From: Streptomyces fumanus | GTDB lineage: Bacteria; Actinomycetota; Actinomycetes; Streptomycetales; Streptomycetaceae | NCBI RefSeq assembly: GCF_014655295.1 | Contig: NZ_BNBI01000001.1 | Coordinates: forward strand, 124,001 to 188,000 | Length of the DNA stretch: 64,000 nucleotides | Reading direction: 5' to 3' | In this document: positions 25,412-33,408 of the stretch, in pieces | How positions within the stretch are numbered: the stretch's first letter is position 1 | Layout of the letters: every line of letters starts with the position of its first letter | Notes under the pieces: generated by a model | Database searches by the model: none | What the model saw: the letters and a program-made list of their open reading frames with translations, nothing else | Told to the model about the DNA's origin: nothing | Program-made: the position numbers and the translations under genes

Positions 25412-26142
25412 CGGGCGGCCGCCTCGGGCAGGTGCGGCTTGGTGGCGTAGGCGACGAAGCTCTTGCCGATCAGCGGGTTCAGCGCCTGCTCGGCGACCCG
25501 GGTGGCGAGCGGCTTCTTCATGATGTCCCAGACCAGCAGCTTGTGGTACGCCCGCACCGGCAGCGCCTTGTCGTTGTCGACGCCGAACGCGCACTTCAGC
25601 CACCAGTACGGCGAGTGCAGTCCGTGCGCGTGGTGGGTGCCGTAGGGCTTCAGCCCGGCCTCGCGCATCTTGCCGAGCAGTTCGTCCGCCCGGTAGATGC
25701 GGATGTGGCCGCCCTCGACCTCGTGGTAGGCGTCGGACAGCGCCCAGCAGACCTTCTCGGGGCCGTAGCGCGGCACGGTGACCGCTATCCGACCGCCCGG
25801 CTTGAGCACCCGCACCATCTCGGCGAGGACGCCCTTGTCGTCGGGGATGTGCTCCATCACCTCGGAGATGATGACCACGTCGAAGGAGGCGTCGGGGAAC
25901 GGCAGCGCGAGCGCGTCGCCCTCCATGGCCGTGGCGGTGGCGCCCTCGGGGGCCTCGCCCGCCTCCTTCATCGCCGCGAACCACTTGGCGACCTCGCGGA
26001 TCTCCTCGCCGTTGCGGTCCAGGGCGACGACGCGGGCGCCGCGCCGGTAGCACTCGAAGGCGTGCCGGCCGGCGCCGCAGCCGAGGTCCAGCACGCGGTC
26101 GCCCGGGGCGAGCGGGAACCGGGAGAAGTCGACGGTCAGCAC
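25408..26142 (-). CDS. Class I SAM-dependent methyltransferase
   Basis: A 244-residue protein with the classical SAM motifs: DRVLDLGCGAGRHAFECYRR (motif I), VVALDRNGEEI (acidic end of strand 2), EGDALALPFPDASFDVVIISEVMEHI (motifs II-III) and MVRVLKPGGRIAVTVP. The C-terminal 90 residues (RYGPEKVCWALSDAYHEVEGGHIRIY, HGLHSPYWWLKCAFG) are specific to this operon type. The GTG at 26142 overlaps the upstream glycosyltransferase stop by seven bases, so translation is coupled. The substrate is unknown; context suggests a sugar or glycolipid made by the upstream GT4 enzyme. Confidence 0.9.
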   Translation of the reverse strand: MLTVDFSRFPLAPGDRVLDLGCGAGRHAFECYRRGARVVALDRNGEEIREVAKWFAAMKEAGEAPEGATATAMEGDALALPFPDASFDVVIISEVMEHIPDDKGVLAEMVRVLKPGGRIAVTVPRYGPEKVCWALSDAYHEVEGGHIRIYRADELLGKMREAGLKPYGTHHAHGLHSPYWWLKCAFGVDNDKALPVRAYHKLLVWDIMKKPLATRVAEQALNPLIGKSFVAYATKPHLPEAAAR

Positions 26143-27515
26143 GTGGCCCTGCTTTCGTGTTCTTCCGTGGCCGCCGCGGGACGGCCGGGGGTCGGGCGGG
26201 TCCGGGCGGGGGCGCCGGCGATGGCCTCGCGGTACCGGGCGACCGTGCCCTCGGCGGCCCGTGCCCAGGTGAAGCGGCTGAGCACCCGCTCGCGTCCGGC
26301 GGCGCCGAGCCGGGCCCGCAGCCCGGGGTCGCCGAGCAGCGTGGTCAGCCCGGCGGCCAGCGCGCCCGCGTCGCCGGGCGGCACGGCCAGGCAGGTCTCC
26401 CCGTCGGGTCCGGCGACCTCGGGGATGGCCCCGCCTGTGGTGGCCAGCAGCGGTGTGCCGGTGGCCATGGCCTCGGCGGCGGGCAGCGAGAACCCCTCGT
26501 ACAGCGAGGGCACGCAGGCGACCTCCGCCGAGCGCACCAGGTCGACGAGTTCGGCGTCGGAGATGCCCTTGACGAACTCGACGGCGTCCTGGAGCCCGTA
26601 CCGTTCCACCGCCTGGGCGACGGGCCCGCCGCCGGGCCGCTTGCCGACGACGACGAGGTGGGCGCCGGGGTGCTCGGCGCGCACCTTGGCCAGCGCCTCG
26701 ACGAGGAAGACCAGGCCCTTGAGCGGTACGTCCGCGCTGGAGGTGGTGACGATCCGGCCGGGCACCTTCGGCACCGCCGGGTCGGGGGAGAACAGGTCGG
26801 TGTCGGCGCCGATCGGCACCACGTGCACCCGGTCCCGGGGTACGCCGAGATGGTCGACGATCTCCTGCCGGGAGCTGCCGGAGACGGTGAGCACGGACGG
26901 CAGGCGGCGGGCGACGCGCTTCTGCATCCGGGTGAAGGCGTACCAGCGCCGCACCGAGCAGCGGCGCTGCCAGGTCTCGGCGGCGTCCAGCTCCAGGCGC
27001 CGGTCCACGGTGATGGGGTGGTGGATCGTGGTGACCAGCGGGGCGCCGACATCGCCCAGCAGGCCGTAGCCGAGGGTCTGGTTGTCGTGCACCACGTCGA
27101 AGTCGCCGCGGCGGGCGCGCAGATGGCGGCGGGCGCGCAGCGAGAAGGTGAGCGGCTCCGGGAAGCCGCCGGTCCACATGGTGGCGACCTCCAGCGCGTC
27201 GATCCAGTCCCGGTACTCGCCGCGCCCGGGGGTGCGGAAGGGGTCGGGCTGGCGGTAGAGGTCGAGGCTGGGCAGCTCGGTGAGGGTGGGGCCGTCCCGG
27301 CCGGCCACGGCGTCGAGCACCGGGTAGGGCTGGGCGCCGATGACCTCGACGCGGTGGCCGAGGCGGGCGAGTTCGCGGGAGAGGTGGCGGACGTAGACGC
27401 CCTGGCCGCCGCAGAACGGGTTGCCCTTGTAGGTGAGGAGTGCGATGCGGAGCGGTCGCATGCCGTCGGCGGCGAGGTCCTGGCGGGGACCCGCCTGACT
27501 GGCCTCAGCGGTCAC
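26136..27515 (-). CDS. Family 4 (GT-B) glycosyltransferase
   Basis: A 459-residue retaining glycosyltransferase. The acceptor domain begins at about residue 22 with RIALLTYKGNPFCGGQGVYV (glycine-rich acceptor loop), then LSRELARLGHRVEVIGAQP and VVHDNQTLGYGLL. The donor domain has VPIGADTDLFSP, VVVGKRPGG and the E-x7-E motif in LYEGFSLPAAEAMATG, then VPPGDAGALAAGL. It should transfer a sugar from a nucleotide-sugar to a lipid or glycan at the inner membrane face. It is the first gene of a three-gene coupled operon. The GTG start has GGGAGAGAGG upstream. A KstR-type box sits about 55 bases before its start. Confidence 0.92.
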   Translation of the reverse strand: MTAEASQAGPRQDLAADGMRPLRIALLTYKGNPFCGGQGVYVRHLSRELARLGHRVEVIGAQPYPVLDAVAGRDGPTLTELPSLDLYRQPDPFRTPGRGEYRDWIDALEVATMWTGGFPEPLTFSLRARRHLRARRGDFDVVHDNQTLGYGLLGDVGAPLVTTIHHPITVDRRLELDAAETWQRRCSVRRWYAFTRMQKRVARRLPSVLTVSGSSRQEIVDHLGVPRDRVHVVPIGADTDLFSPDPAVPKVPGRIVTTSSADVPLKGLVFLVEALAKVRAEHPGAHLVVVGKRPGGGPVAQAVERYGLQDAVEFVKGISDAELVDLVRSAEVACVPSLYEGFSLPAAEAMATGTPLLATTGGAIPEVAGPDGETCLAVPPGDAGALAAGLTTLLGDPGLRARLGAAGRERVLSRFTWARAAEGTVARYREAIAGAPARTRPTPGRPAAATEEHESRATC

Positions 27516-27569
27516 TCGGGGCCCCTCTCTCCCTGCATGGTCCCGCGAGATTACGCCGGGACGCTAATC

Positions 27570-27583
27570 TAGAACAAGTTTCA
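27570..27583. promoter_or_regulatory. KstR-type operator between the TetR gene and the GT operon
   Basis: TAGAACAAGTTTCA matches the mycobacterial KstR consensus TnnAACnnGTTnnA at every fixed position. It lies in the 110-base region between the divergent glycosyltransferase operon and the KstR-like regulator gene, so one site could repress both promoters. Confidence 0.72.
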
Positions 27584-27625
27584 GACTTGATCGTTCAGAG
27601 GCTCCGAATCTACCGGCTGGTAAGG

Positions 27626-28384
27626 ATGGCGCGAACGATGGATCGGGTGATTCGCGCCACGGCGGCCGAGGTGACCGAGGTGGTCGACGTGACCGAGGCG
27701 ACCAGGGCGGACGGCACGGGCCGCGCGGGCGGCACGGTGGCCGCCGCGCCGGTGCGGTCCGCCGCCGGGCCGGCGAGGTCCGCCGCCGCGCCGGTGCGGT
27801 CCGCCGCCGCGCCGCTGACCGAGCGCCAGGAGGCGCGGCGCCGCCGCATCCTGGACGCGAGCGCGGAGCTGGCCGGGCGGGGCGGTTTCGACGCGGTGCA
27901 GATGCGGGAGGTCGCGGAGGTCTCCCAGGTGGCGCTGGGCACGCTGTACCGCTACTTCCCGTCCAAGGTGCACCTGCTGGTCGCCACCATGCAGGACCGG
28001 CTGGAGCAGTTGCACGCCACGCTGCGCGGGCGCCCGCCGGCCGGAGACACGGCGGCCGAGCGGGTGGCGCGGACCCTGATGCGGGCGTTCCGGGCGCTGC
28101 GGCGCGAACCGGAGCTGGCCGACGCCATGGTCCGGGCGGTGACCTTCGCCGACCGGGGGGTGTCGGCCGAGGTGGACCGGGTCTCCCGGCAGACCACGGC
28201 GATCATCCTCGACGCGATGGGCGTACGGGACCCCGGCCCCGGGCAGCTCGCCGCGGTGCGGGTGATCGAGCACACCTGGTACTCGGCGCTGATCGCCTGG
28301 CTGGCGGGGCGGGCCTCCATCGACCAGGTACGGGCGGACATCGAGACGGCGTGCCGGCTGATCGGCCCGCCGGGGGACGGGTGA
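27626..28384 (+). CDS. TetR-family regulator of the KstR type
   Basis: A 252-residue protein. A poorly conserved N-terminus with three near-identical Ala/Pro/Arg/Ser repeats (residues 34-63) precedes the DNA-binding domain: RRRRILDASAELAGRGGFDAVQMREVAEV, then the recognition segment SQVALGTLYRYFPSKVHLLVA, which closely matches mycobacterial KstR. The ligand domain (residues 130-252) is helical (RTLMRAFRALRREPELADAMVRAV, IEHTWYSALIAWLAGR). KstR represses sterol catabolism and is released by a steroid-CoA; whether the same ligand works here is unknown. A perfect KstR-type box lies upstream. The ATG at 27626 has a close AAGG; a second ATG at 27641 is possible. Confidence 0.88.
   Translation: MARTMDRVIRATAAEVTEVVDVTEATRADGTGRAGGTVAAAPVRSAAGPARSAAAPVRSAAAPLTERQEARRRRILDASAELAGRGGFDAVQMREVAEVSQVALGTLYRYFPSKVHLLVATMQDRLEQLHATLRGRPPAGDTAAERVARTLMRAFRALRREPELADAMVRAVTFADRGVSAEVDRVSRQTTAIILDAMGVRDPGPGQLAAVRVIEHTWYSALIAWLAGRASIDQVRADIETACRLIGPPGDG
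27739..27816. repeat. GC-rich tandem repeat in the N-terminus of the TetR gene
   Basis: A unit of about 24-27 bp containing GTCCGCCGCCG occurs three times in a row and encodes AAPVRS / AAGPARS / AAAPVRS. It lies before the helix-turn-helix and adds a flexible, length-variable arm. Confidence 0.65.
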
Positions 28385-28439
28385 CGGGTCCGCCCTCCTC
28401 CCGACGGCCCCTGATGGGGGCCTCCCGGCGGCGGGTAAA

Positions 28440-28540
28440 GTAGCCAGGTCGTATCACGCCCGTACGGGGGAAAGCCGGTGCAAACCCGGCGCTGACCCTT
28501 CCCCAGTTCTCGACTTCGCTCGAACCGGGGAGACCCCAAT
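28440..28540 (+). promoter_or_regulatory. Cobalamin (vitamin B12) riboswitch
   Basis: The B12-box core is clear: GGGGGAAAGCCGGTGCAAAC followed directly by CCGGCGCTGACCC, the pattern of cobalamin aptamers. An outer helix can form between GGTC (28447-28450) and GACC (28532-28535), and the 3' side carries CGGGGAGACC. It lies 170 bases upstream of an operon whose genes encode an ECF vitamin transporter and a secreted intrinsic-factor-like protein. Binding of B12 is expected to switch the operon off. Confidence 0.85.
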
Positions 28541-28541
28541 C

Positions 28542-28604
28542 CGTGAGCCGTCCGTATAGGGCGGTGAGCCGGACCGCCCGGTACGGGACCGTGACCGGCT
28601 CACG
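28542..28604 (+). promoter_or_regulatory. Candidate riboswitch expression platform (competing hairpins)
   Basis: Two copies of GTGAGCCG, at 28543-28550 and 28564-28571, can each pair with CCGGCTCAC (28595-28603), but not at the same time. Such mutually exclusive pairing directly behind the aptamer is what a switching platform would look like. It precedes the operon's ATG by about 105 bases. Confidence 0.5.
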
Positions 28605-28708
28605 TGTCCGGCACCCGCCGTGCACGGGCACCGTCGAGGCATACGGGGCCGAGCCGCCCGGGGGTGCCCCGTGCTGTCCGCCCCGCACAGGAAGGGCACC
28701 CGCCGCTC

Positions 28709-29929
28709 ATGAACGTCCGCCGCCGCACCGCCGCGGCCCTGGCCGCCATAGCCGTGATCGGCGCCGCCGCCGCGCCCGCGGTCGCCGCCGGTCCGTCACC
28801 GTCGCCCAGCGCCTCCCCGGCGCCGGGGCTGTACGGCACCGCCGATCCGCAGTACGACGGCGTGTGGCGGCAGTCCCTCGCCCTGCTCGCCCAGGACACC
28901 GCCGGGGTGACACCGGCGAAGTCGGCGGTGGACTGGCTCACCGGGCAGCAGTGCGCCGACGGGGCGTTCGCGCCGTACCGCGCCGACCCGGCGCGGAAGT
29001 GCGATGCCAAGACGCCGGCCGACACCAACAGCACCGCCGCCGCCGTGCAGGCGCTCGCCGCCCTCGGCGGGCACGGCGACGCCGTCGAGGACGCCCTGGC
29101 CTGGCTGAGGTCCGTGCAGAACAAGGACGGCGGCTGGGGCTACTCCCCCGGCGGCCCCAGCGACGCCAACTCCACCTCCGTGGTCATCGGCGCCCTCGCC
29201 GCCACCGGCACCGACCCCGGCACGGTCCGCAAGGGCGGCGAGTCCCCCTACGACGCCCTGCTGACCTTCGCCCTGCCCTGCGACGACGGCGACGGCGCCT
29301 TCGCCTTCCAGCCCGGCGAGGACGGCAAGCTCACCGCCAACGCGGACGCCACCGCCGCCGCTGTGCTGGGCGCCCTCGGCAAGGGCCTGGTCACCGGCCC
29401 CGGCAAGGCGGCCGACGCCATCTGCGCCGACCCCGCCGACCCGGAGCGGGCCGCCGCCAACGGGGCCGCCTACCTCGCCGGCGCGGTCGCGAAGGACGGG
29501 TACCTGACCTCCGCCCTGGGCGGCTCCGCCGAGCAGCCGGACTACGGCAACACCGCCGACGCCGTGGTCGCGCTGGCCGCGCAGGGCGGCGCCGAGCGGG
29601 CGGCGAAGCCGCTGGCCTGGCTGGAGAAGAACGGTCCCAAGTGGGCCGGGCAGGGCGGACCGGCCGCCTGGGCGCAGTTGATCCTCGCCGCGCACGCCAC
29701 CGGCACCGACCCCCGGCACTTCGGCGGCACCGACCTGGTGGCCCGGCTGACCGCGACCGGCCCGGCGCCCGAGCCGGGGCGGGCGAGCGTCACGGTCACC
29801 GCGAAGGCCGCGGAGAGCGACGAGGACTCCTCCGGGTTCGGCGTCTGGTGGTTCGTCGGCGTCTGCCTGGTCTTCGGCATCGGCATCGGCTTCCTGCTCA
29901 GCGGCCGCAACCGGAAGCGGCAGTCGTGA
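28709..29929 (+). CDS. Secreted, membrane-anchored prenyltransferase-repeat protein; likely cobalamin-binding (intrinsic-factor-like)
   Basis: A 406-residue protein: a signal peptide (RRTAAALAAIAVIGAAAAPAVAA), then a Ser/Pro linker. Residues 45-350 are alpha/alpha-barrel repeats (SAVDWLTGQQCADGAFAPYR, VEDALAWLRSVQNKDGGWGYSPGG, AFAFQPGEDGKLTANADATAAAVLG). It ends in a C-terminal transmembrane anchor (VWWFVGVCLVFGIGIGFLLSG) and a basic tail. The same barrel fold forms the B12-binding half of animal intrinsic factor and transcobalamin. Position as first gene behind a B12 riboswitch and ahead of an ECF transporter supports a role in capturing cobalamin at the surface. The binding itself is inference. 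A terpene-processing role is unlikely for an extracellular anchored protein. Confidence 0.85.
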   Translation: MNVRRRTAAALAAIAVIGAAAAPAVAAGPSPSPSASPAPGLYGTADPQYDGVWRQSLALLAQDTAGVTPAKSAVDWLTGQQCADGAFAPYRADPARKCDAKTPADTNSTAAAVQALAALGGHGDAVEDALAWLRSVQNKDGGWGYSPGGPSDANSTSVVIGALAATGTDPGTVRKGGESPYDALLTFALPCDDGDGAFAFQPGEDGKLTANADATAAAVLGALGKGLVTGPGKAADAICADPADPERAAANGAAYLAGAVAKDGYLTSALGGSAEQPDYGNTADAVVALAAQGGAERAAKPLAWLEKNGPKWAGQGGPAAWAQLILAAHATGTDPRHFGGTDLVARLTATGPAPEPGRASVTVTAKAAESDEDSSGFGVWWFVGVCLVFGIGIGFLLSGRNRKRQS

Positions 29930-30594
29930 TCCGCCGGTGGGCGCCGCTGCTGCTCGCCGCGTCCGTGCTGGCGGCGGGTGCGGGGCAGGCGGAGGCCGCC
30001 GGGTACCGGTACTGGTCGTTCTGGGATCGGGACGGCGGACGCTGGACGTACGCCACCGAGGGGCCGTCCACCGCCCGCCCCGCCGACGGGGACGTGCAGG
30101 GGTTCCGGTTCGCGGTCAGCGAGGACTCCGGTGACGCGGCCCGGCCGCGCGGCGCGGCGGAGTTCGCGGAGATCTGCGCGGACACGCCCGCGAAGGACGG
30201 CGCCAAACGGGTCGCGCTCGTCCTCGACTTCGGCACGGCGGCCGACGCCCCGTCCGGCGAGACGCCGCCCGGACGCCGTACCGCCTGCGCCCGGGTGGCG
30301 TCCGACGCGACCACCGCCGACGCCCTCGCGGCCGTCGCCGGGCCGCTGCGGTACGACACGAACGCCCTGCTGTGCGCCATCGCGGGCTACCCGAAGACGG
30401 GCTGCGGCGAACAGGTCTCCGACGACGCCGACGGCGGACCGGCCGCCGCCGGGGACGAGCCGGCCGGCGGCGACAGGGACGGCGGCGACAGCGGCGGCGG
30501 CCCGTCGGTCGGCCTGTTCGCGGGCGCGGCCGTCGTGGCGGTGCTGGGCGCGGCGGCGTTCCGGCAGGCGAGGCGGCGCGGGAATGGCCGGTAG
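29926..30594 (+). CDS. SCO2322-family secreted/membrane-anchored protein
   Basis: A 222-residue protein. It has a signal peptide (MIRRWAPLLLAASVLAAGAGQAEAA in parts), then a conserved ectodomain beginning GYRYWSFWDRDGGRWTYATEG and containing paired cysteines (EICADTP, RTACARV, ALLCAIAGYPKTGCG). An acidic Gly/Asp linker follows, and a C-terminal transmembrane helix (VGLFAGAAVVAVLGAAAF) with an RRRG end. This matches a family I recall as SCO2322. The GTG overlaps the stop of the preceding gene (GTGA). Function is not known; constant linkage to the B12-type ECF operon suggests it helps surface binding or delivery of the vitamin. Confidence 0.85.
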   Translation: MIRRWAPLLLAASVLAAGAGQAEAAGYRYWSFWDRDGGRWTYATEGPSTARPADGDVQGFRFAVSEDSGDAARPRGAAEFAEICADTPAKDGAKRVALVLDFGTAADAPSGETPPGRRTACARVASDATTADALAAVAGPLRYDTNALLCAIAGYPKTGCGEQVSDDADGGPAAAGDEPAGGDRDGGDSGGGPSVGLFAGAAVVAVLGAAAFRQARRRGNGR

Positions 30595-31735
30595 CACCGG
30601 CCGGGCGGCGCCGCTGCACCCCGGCGCCTGGTGGCTGTGGGCGCTGGGCCTGGGCACCGCCGCCACCCGCACCACCAACCCGCTGCTGCTGGCGCTGCTG
30701 CTCGCGGTCTCCGCGTACGTCGTCACCGCCCGCCGCCCGGACGCCCCCTGGGCCCGCTCCTACGGGGCGTTCGTCAAGCTGGCGCTGGCCGTGCTGGTGA
30801 TCCGCCTGGTCTTCGCGGTCGTCCTCGGCTCGCCGATCCCCGGCACCCATGTGCTGGTCACGCTCCCCGAAGTCCCGCTGCCCGACTGGGCGCAGGGCAT
30901 CCGGCTGGGCGGCCGGGTCACCGCCGAGGGCCTCGCCTTCGCGCTGTACGACGGGCTGAAGCTGGCCGCGCTGCTGGTCTGCGTCGGCGCCGCCAACGCC
31001 CTCGCCAACCCCTCCCGGCTGCTGAAGTCGCTGCCCGCCGCGCTGTACGAGACGGGCGTCGCCGTCGTGGTCGCCCTCACCTTCGCCCCGCACCTGATCG
31101 CGGACGTGCACCGGCTGCGCGCCGCTCGCCGCCTGCGGGGGCGCCCCGACCAGGGCCTGCGGGGGCTGCTGCACGTCGGGCTGCCGGTGCTGGAGGGGGC
31201 GCTGGAGCGGTCGGTGGCGCTGGCCGCCGCGATGGACTGCCGGGGCTACGGCCGCGCCGCCGAGGTCCCCGCCGCCGTGCGCCGCACCACCGCCGCGCTC
31301 ACCCTGGGCGGGCTGCTCGGGGTGTGCGCGGGGACGTACGGGGTGCTGACCGCCGAGGGCGGCGCGTACGGGCTGCCGGTGCTGGCGGCCGGGGTGGCCG
31401 CGGCGCTGGCCGGGCTGTGGCTGGGGGGCCGCCGGTCGGTGCGCACCCGGTACCGTCCCGACCGGTGGGACGCGCGTGCCTGGCTGGTCGCCGGGTCCGG
31501 GGCGGCGGTGGCGGCGCTGCTCGTCCTCGCCGGTGCCCGCGACCCGGCCGGGCTGCACCCGGGGGTGGTGCCGCTGGTCGCGCCCGCGCTGCCGCTGTGG
31601 CCGGCGGCGGCCTGTCTGCTCGGGCTGCTGCCCGTCCTGGTCACGCCCGCCCCCGACACCCCGGTGGCCGGCCCCGCCGGCCCCGGCCCCGATTCCGTTC
31701 CTGACCCCGAGCCCGCCGTGAGGAAGCCGTCGTGA
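30584..31735 (+). CDS. ECF transporter T component (CbiQ/EcfT family)
   Basis: A 383-residue membrane protein, the transmembrane scaffold that couples ATPases to the substrate-binding S subunit. Several hydrophobic helices cover residues 20-250 (LGTAATRTTNPLLLALLLAV, LALAVLVIRLVFAVVLGS). The coupling region has DVHRLRAARRLRGR and AMDCRGYGRAAEV, the latter matching the second Ala-Arg-Gly coupling motif. The extra C-terminal part adds further helices and an Ala/Pro-rich tail, longer than typical EcfT. The ATG at 30584 lies inside the end of the preceding gene (11-base overlap), so translation is coupled. Confidence 0.9.
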   Translation: MAGSTGRAAPLHPGAWWLWALGLGTAATRTTNPLLLALLLAVSAYVVTARRPDAPWARSYGAFVKLALAVLVIRLVFAVVLGSPIPGTHVLVTLPEVPLPDWAQGIRLGGRVTAEGLAFALYDGLKLAALLVCVGAANALANPSRLLKSLPAALYETGVAVVVALTFAPHLIADVHRLRAARRLRGRPDQGLRGLLHVGLPVLEGALERSVALAAAMDCRGYGRAAEVPAAVRRTTAALTLGGLLGVCAGTYGVLTAEGGAYGLPVLAAGVAAALAGLWLGGRRSVRTRYRPDRWDARAWLVAGSGAAVAALLVLAGARDPAGLHPGVVPLVAPALPLWPAAACLLGLLPVLVTPAPDTPVAGPAGPGPDSVPDPEPAVRKPS

Positions 31736-33408
31736 TCCGCTTCGAGGATGTCTCCGTGACGTACGACGGGGCGGCCGGACCCACCGTCCGCGGTGTGGAC
31801 TTCGAGGTGCCCGAGGGCGAACTGGTGCTGCTCGTCGGCCCGTCCGGGGTCGGCAAGTCGACCGTGCTGGGCGCGGTGAGCGGGCTGGTGCCGCACTTCA
31901 CCGGGGGCACGCTGAGCGGCCGGGTCACCGTGGCCGGCCGCGACACCCGCACCCACAAGCCGCGCGAACTGGCCGACGTGGTCGGCACGGTGGGCCAGGA
32001 CCCGCTGTCCCACTTCGTCACCGACACCGTGGAGGACGAACTCGCCTACGGCATGGAGTCGCTGGGCCTGCCCCCGCAGGTGATGCGCCGCCGGGTGGAG
32101 GAGACCCTCGACCTGCTGGGGCTCGCCCCGCTGCGGGGCCGGCCGATCGCCACCCTCTCCGGCGGGCAGCAACAGCGCGTCGCGATCGGCTCGGTGCTCA
32201 CCGCGCACCCCCGGGTGCTGGTCCTGGACGAGCCGACCTCCGCGCTGGACCCGGCCGCCGCCGAGGAGGTCCTCGCGGTGCTCCAGCGGCTGGTGCACGA
32301 CCTGGGGACGACGGTCCTGATGGCCGAGCACCGGCTGGAGCGGGTGGTGCAGTACGCCGACCGGGTGGTGCTGCTGGCCGGGCCGGGGGCGGCGCCGGTG
32401 CTGGGCCCGCCCGCCGAGGTGATGGCCGTCTCCCCGGTCCGTCCGCCGGTGGTGGAGCTGGGCGCGCTGGCGGGCTGGACGCCGCTGCCGCTGACCGTCC
32501 GGGACGCCCGCCGCCGCGCGGCCCCGCTCCGGGACCGCCTGGCCCATCTGTCCGTCCCGGACCCGGCCCCGGCGCCCGCCGCCCTCCCGGCCCCGCGCCC
32601 GGCCCCGACCTCCCGTTGGCGGCGGCGCCCCGCGTCCGGCGCGGAAGCGGCCCCCGGGTACGCCGCCGAGGTCCGCGGGCTCGCCGTGCGGCGCGGCCGG
32701 GTGCAGGCGCTGCGCCAGGTCGACCTGACCGTCTCCGCCGGTGAGACGATCGCCCTGATGGGCCGCAACGGCGCCGGGAAGTCCACCCTGCTGGGCGCCC
32801 TGGTCGGGCTGGTGGAACCGGCCGCAGGCAGCGTCCGCGCCGGTGGCGCCGTACCGCACCGCACGCCCCCGCGCGACCTGGTCCGCCGGGTCGGTCTCGT
32901 CCCCCAGGAGCCGCGCGACCTGCTGTACGCCGACACCGTCGCCGCCGAGTGCCGGGCCGCCGACGAGGACGCGGACGCGGCGCCGGGCACCTGCCGCGCC
33001 CTGCTGGCCGAGCTGCTGCCCGGCGTCGGCGACGACACGCACCCGCGGGATCTGTCGGAGGGGCAGCGGCTGACGCTCGCCCTGGCGGTGGTGCTGACGG
33101 CCCGTCCGCCGCTGCTGCTGCTGGACGAGCCGACCCGGGGCCTGGACTACGCGGCCAAGCACCGGCTGGTCGCGCACCTGCGGTCGCTGGCCGCGCGGGG
33201 GCACGCCATCGTGCTGGCCACGCACGACGTGGAACTCGCCGCCGAACTGGCCCACCGGGTGGTGCTGCTGGCCGACGGCGAGGTGATCGCCGACGGGCCG
33301 ACCGCCGAGGTGGCGGTCGCCTCGCCGGCGTTCGCGCCGCAGGTCGCCAAGGTGCTGGCGCCGCAGCAGTGGCTCACCGTCGCCCAGGTCCGAAAGGCCC
33401 TGGCATGA
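31732..33408 (+). CDS. ECF transporter ATPase with two fused ABC domains (EcfA-EcfA')
   Basis: A 558-residue protein with two nucleotide-binding domains in one chain. Domain 1 (residues 1-235) has Walker A GPSGVGKST, signature LSGGQQQR and Walker B VLVLDEP. Domain 2 (from about 305) has Walker A GRNGAGKST, an altered signature LSEGQRL and Walker B LLLLDEP. A Pro/Ala-rich linker joins them. This is the fused form of the two ATPases that power ECF vitamin uptake. The GTG overlaps the T-component stop (GTGA at 31732-31735), and the stop overlaps the S-component start (ATGA). Confidence 0.93.
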   Translation: MIRFEDVSVTYDGAAGPTVRGVDFEVPEGELVLLVGPSGVGKSTVLGAVSGLVPHFTGGTLSGRVTVAGRDTRTHKPRELADVVGTVGQDPLSHFVTDTVEDELAYGMESLGLPPQVMRRRVEETLDLLGLAPLRGRPIATLSGGQQQRVAIGSVLTAHPRVLVLDEPTSALDPAAAEEVLAVLQRLVHDLGTTVLMAEHRLERVVQYADRVVLLAGPGAAPVLGPPAEVMAVSPVRPPVVELGALAGWTPLPLTVRDARRRAAPLRDRLAHLSVPDPAPAPAALPAPRPAPTSRWRRRPASGAEAAPGYAAEVRGLAVRRGRVQALRQVDLTVSAGETIALMGRNGAGKSTLLGALVGLVEPAAGSVRAGGAVPHRTPPRDLVRRVGLVPQEPRDLLYADTVAAECRAADEDADAAPGTCRALLAELLPGVGDDTHPRDLSEGQRLTLALAVVLTARPPLLLLDEPTRGLDYAAKHRLVAHLRSLAARGHAIVLATHDVELAAELAHRVVLLADGEVIADGPTAEVAVASPAFAPQVAKVLAPQQWLTVAQVRKALA

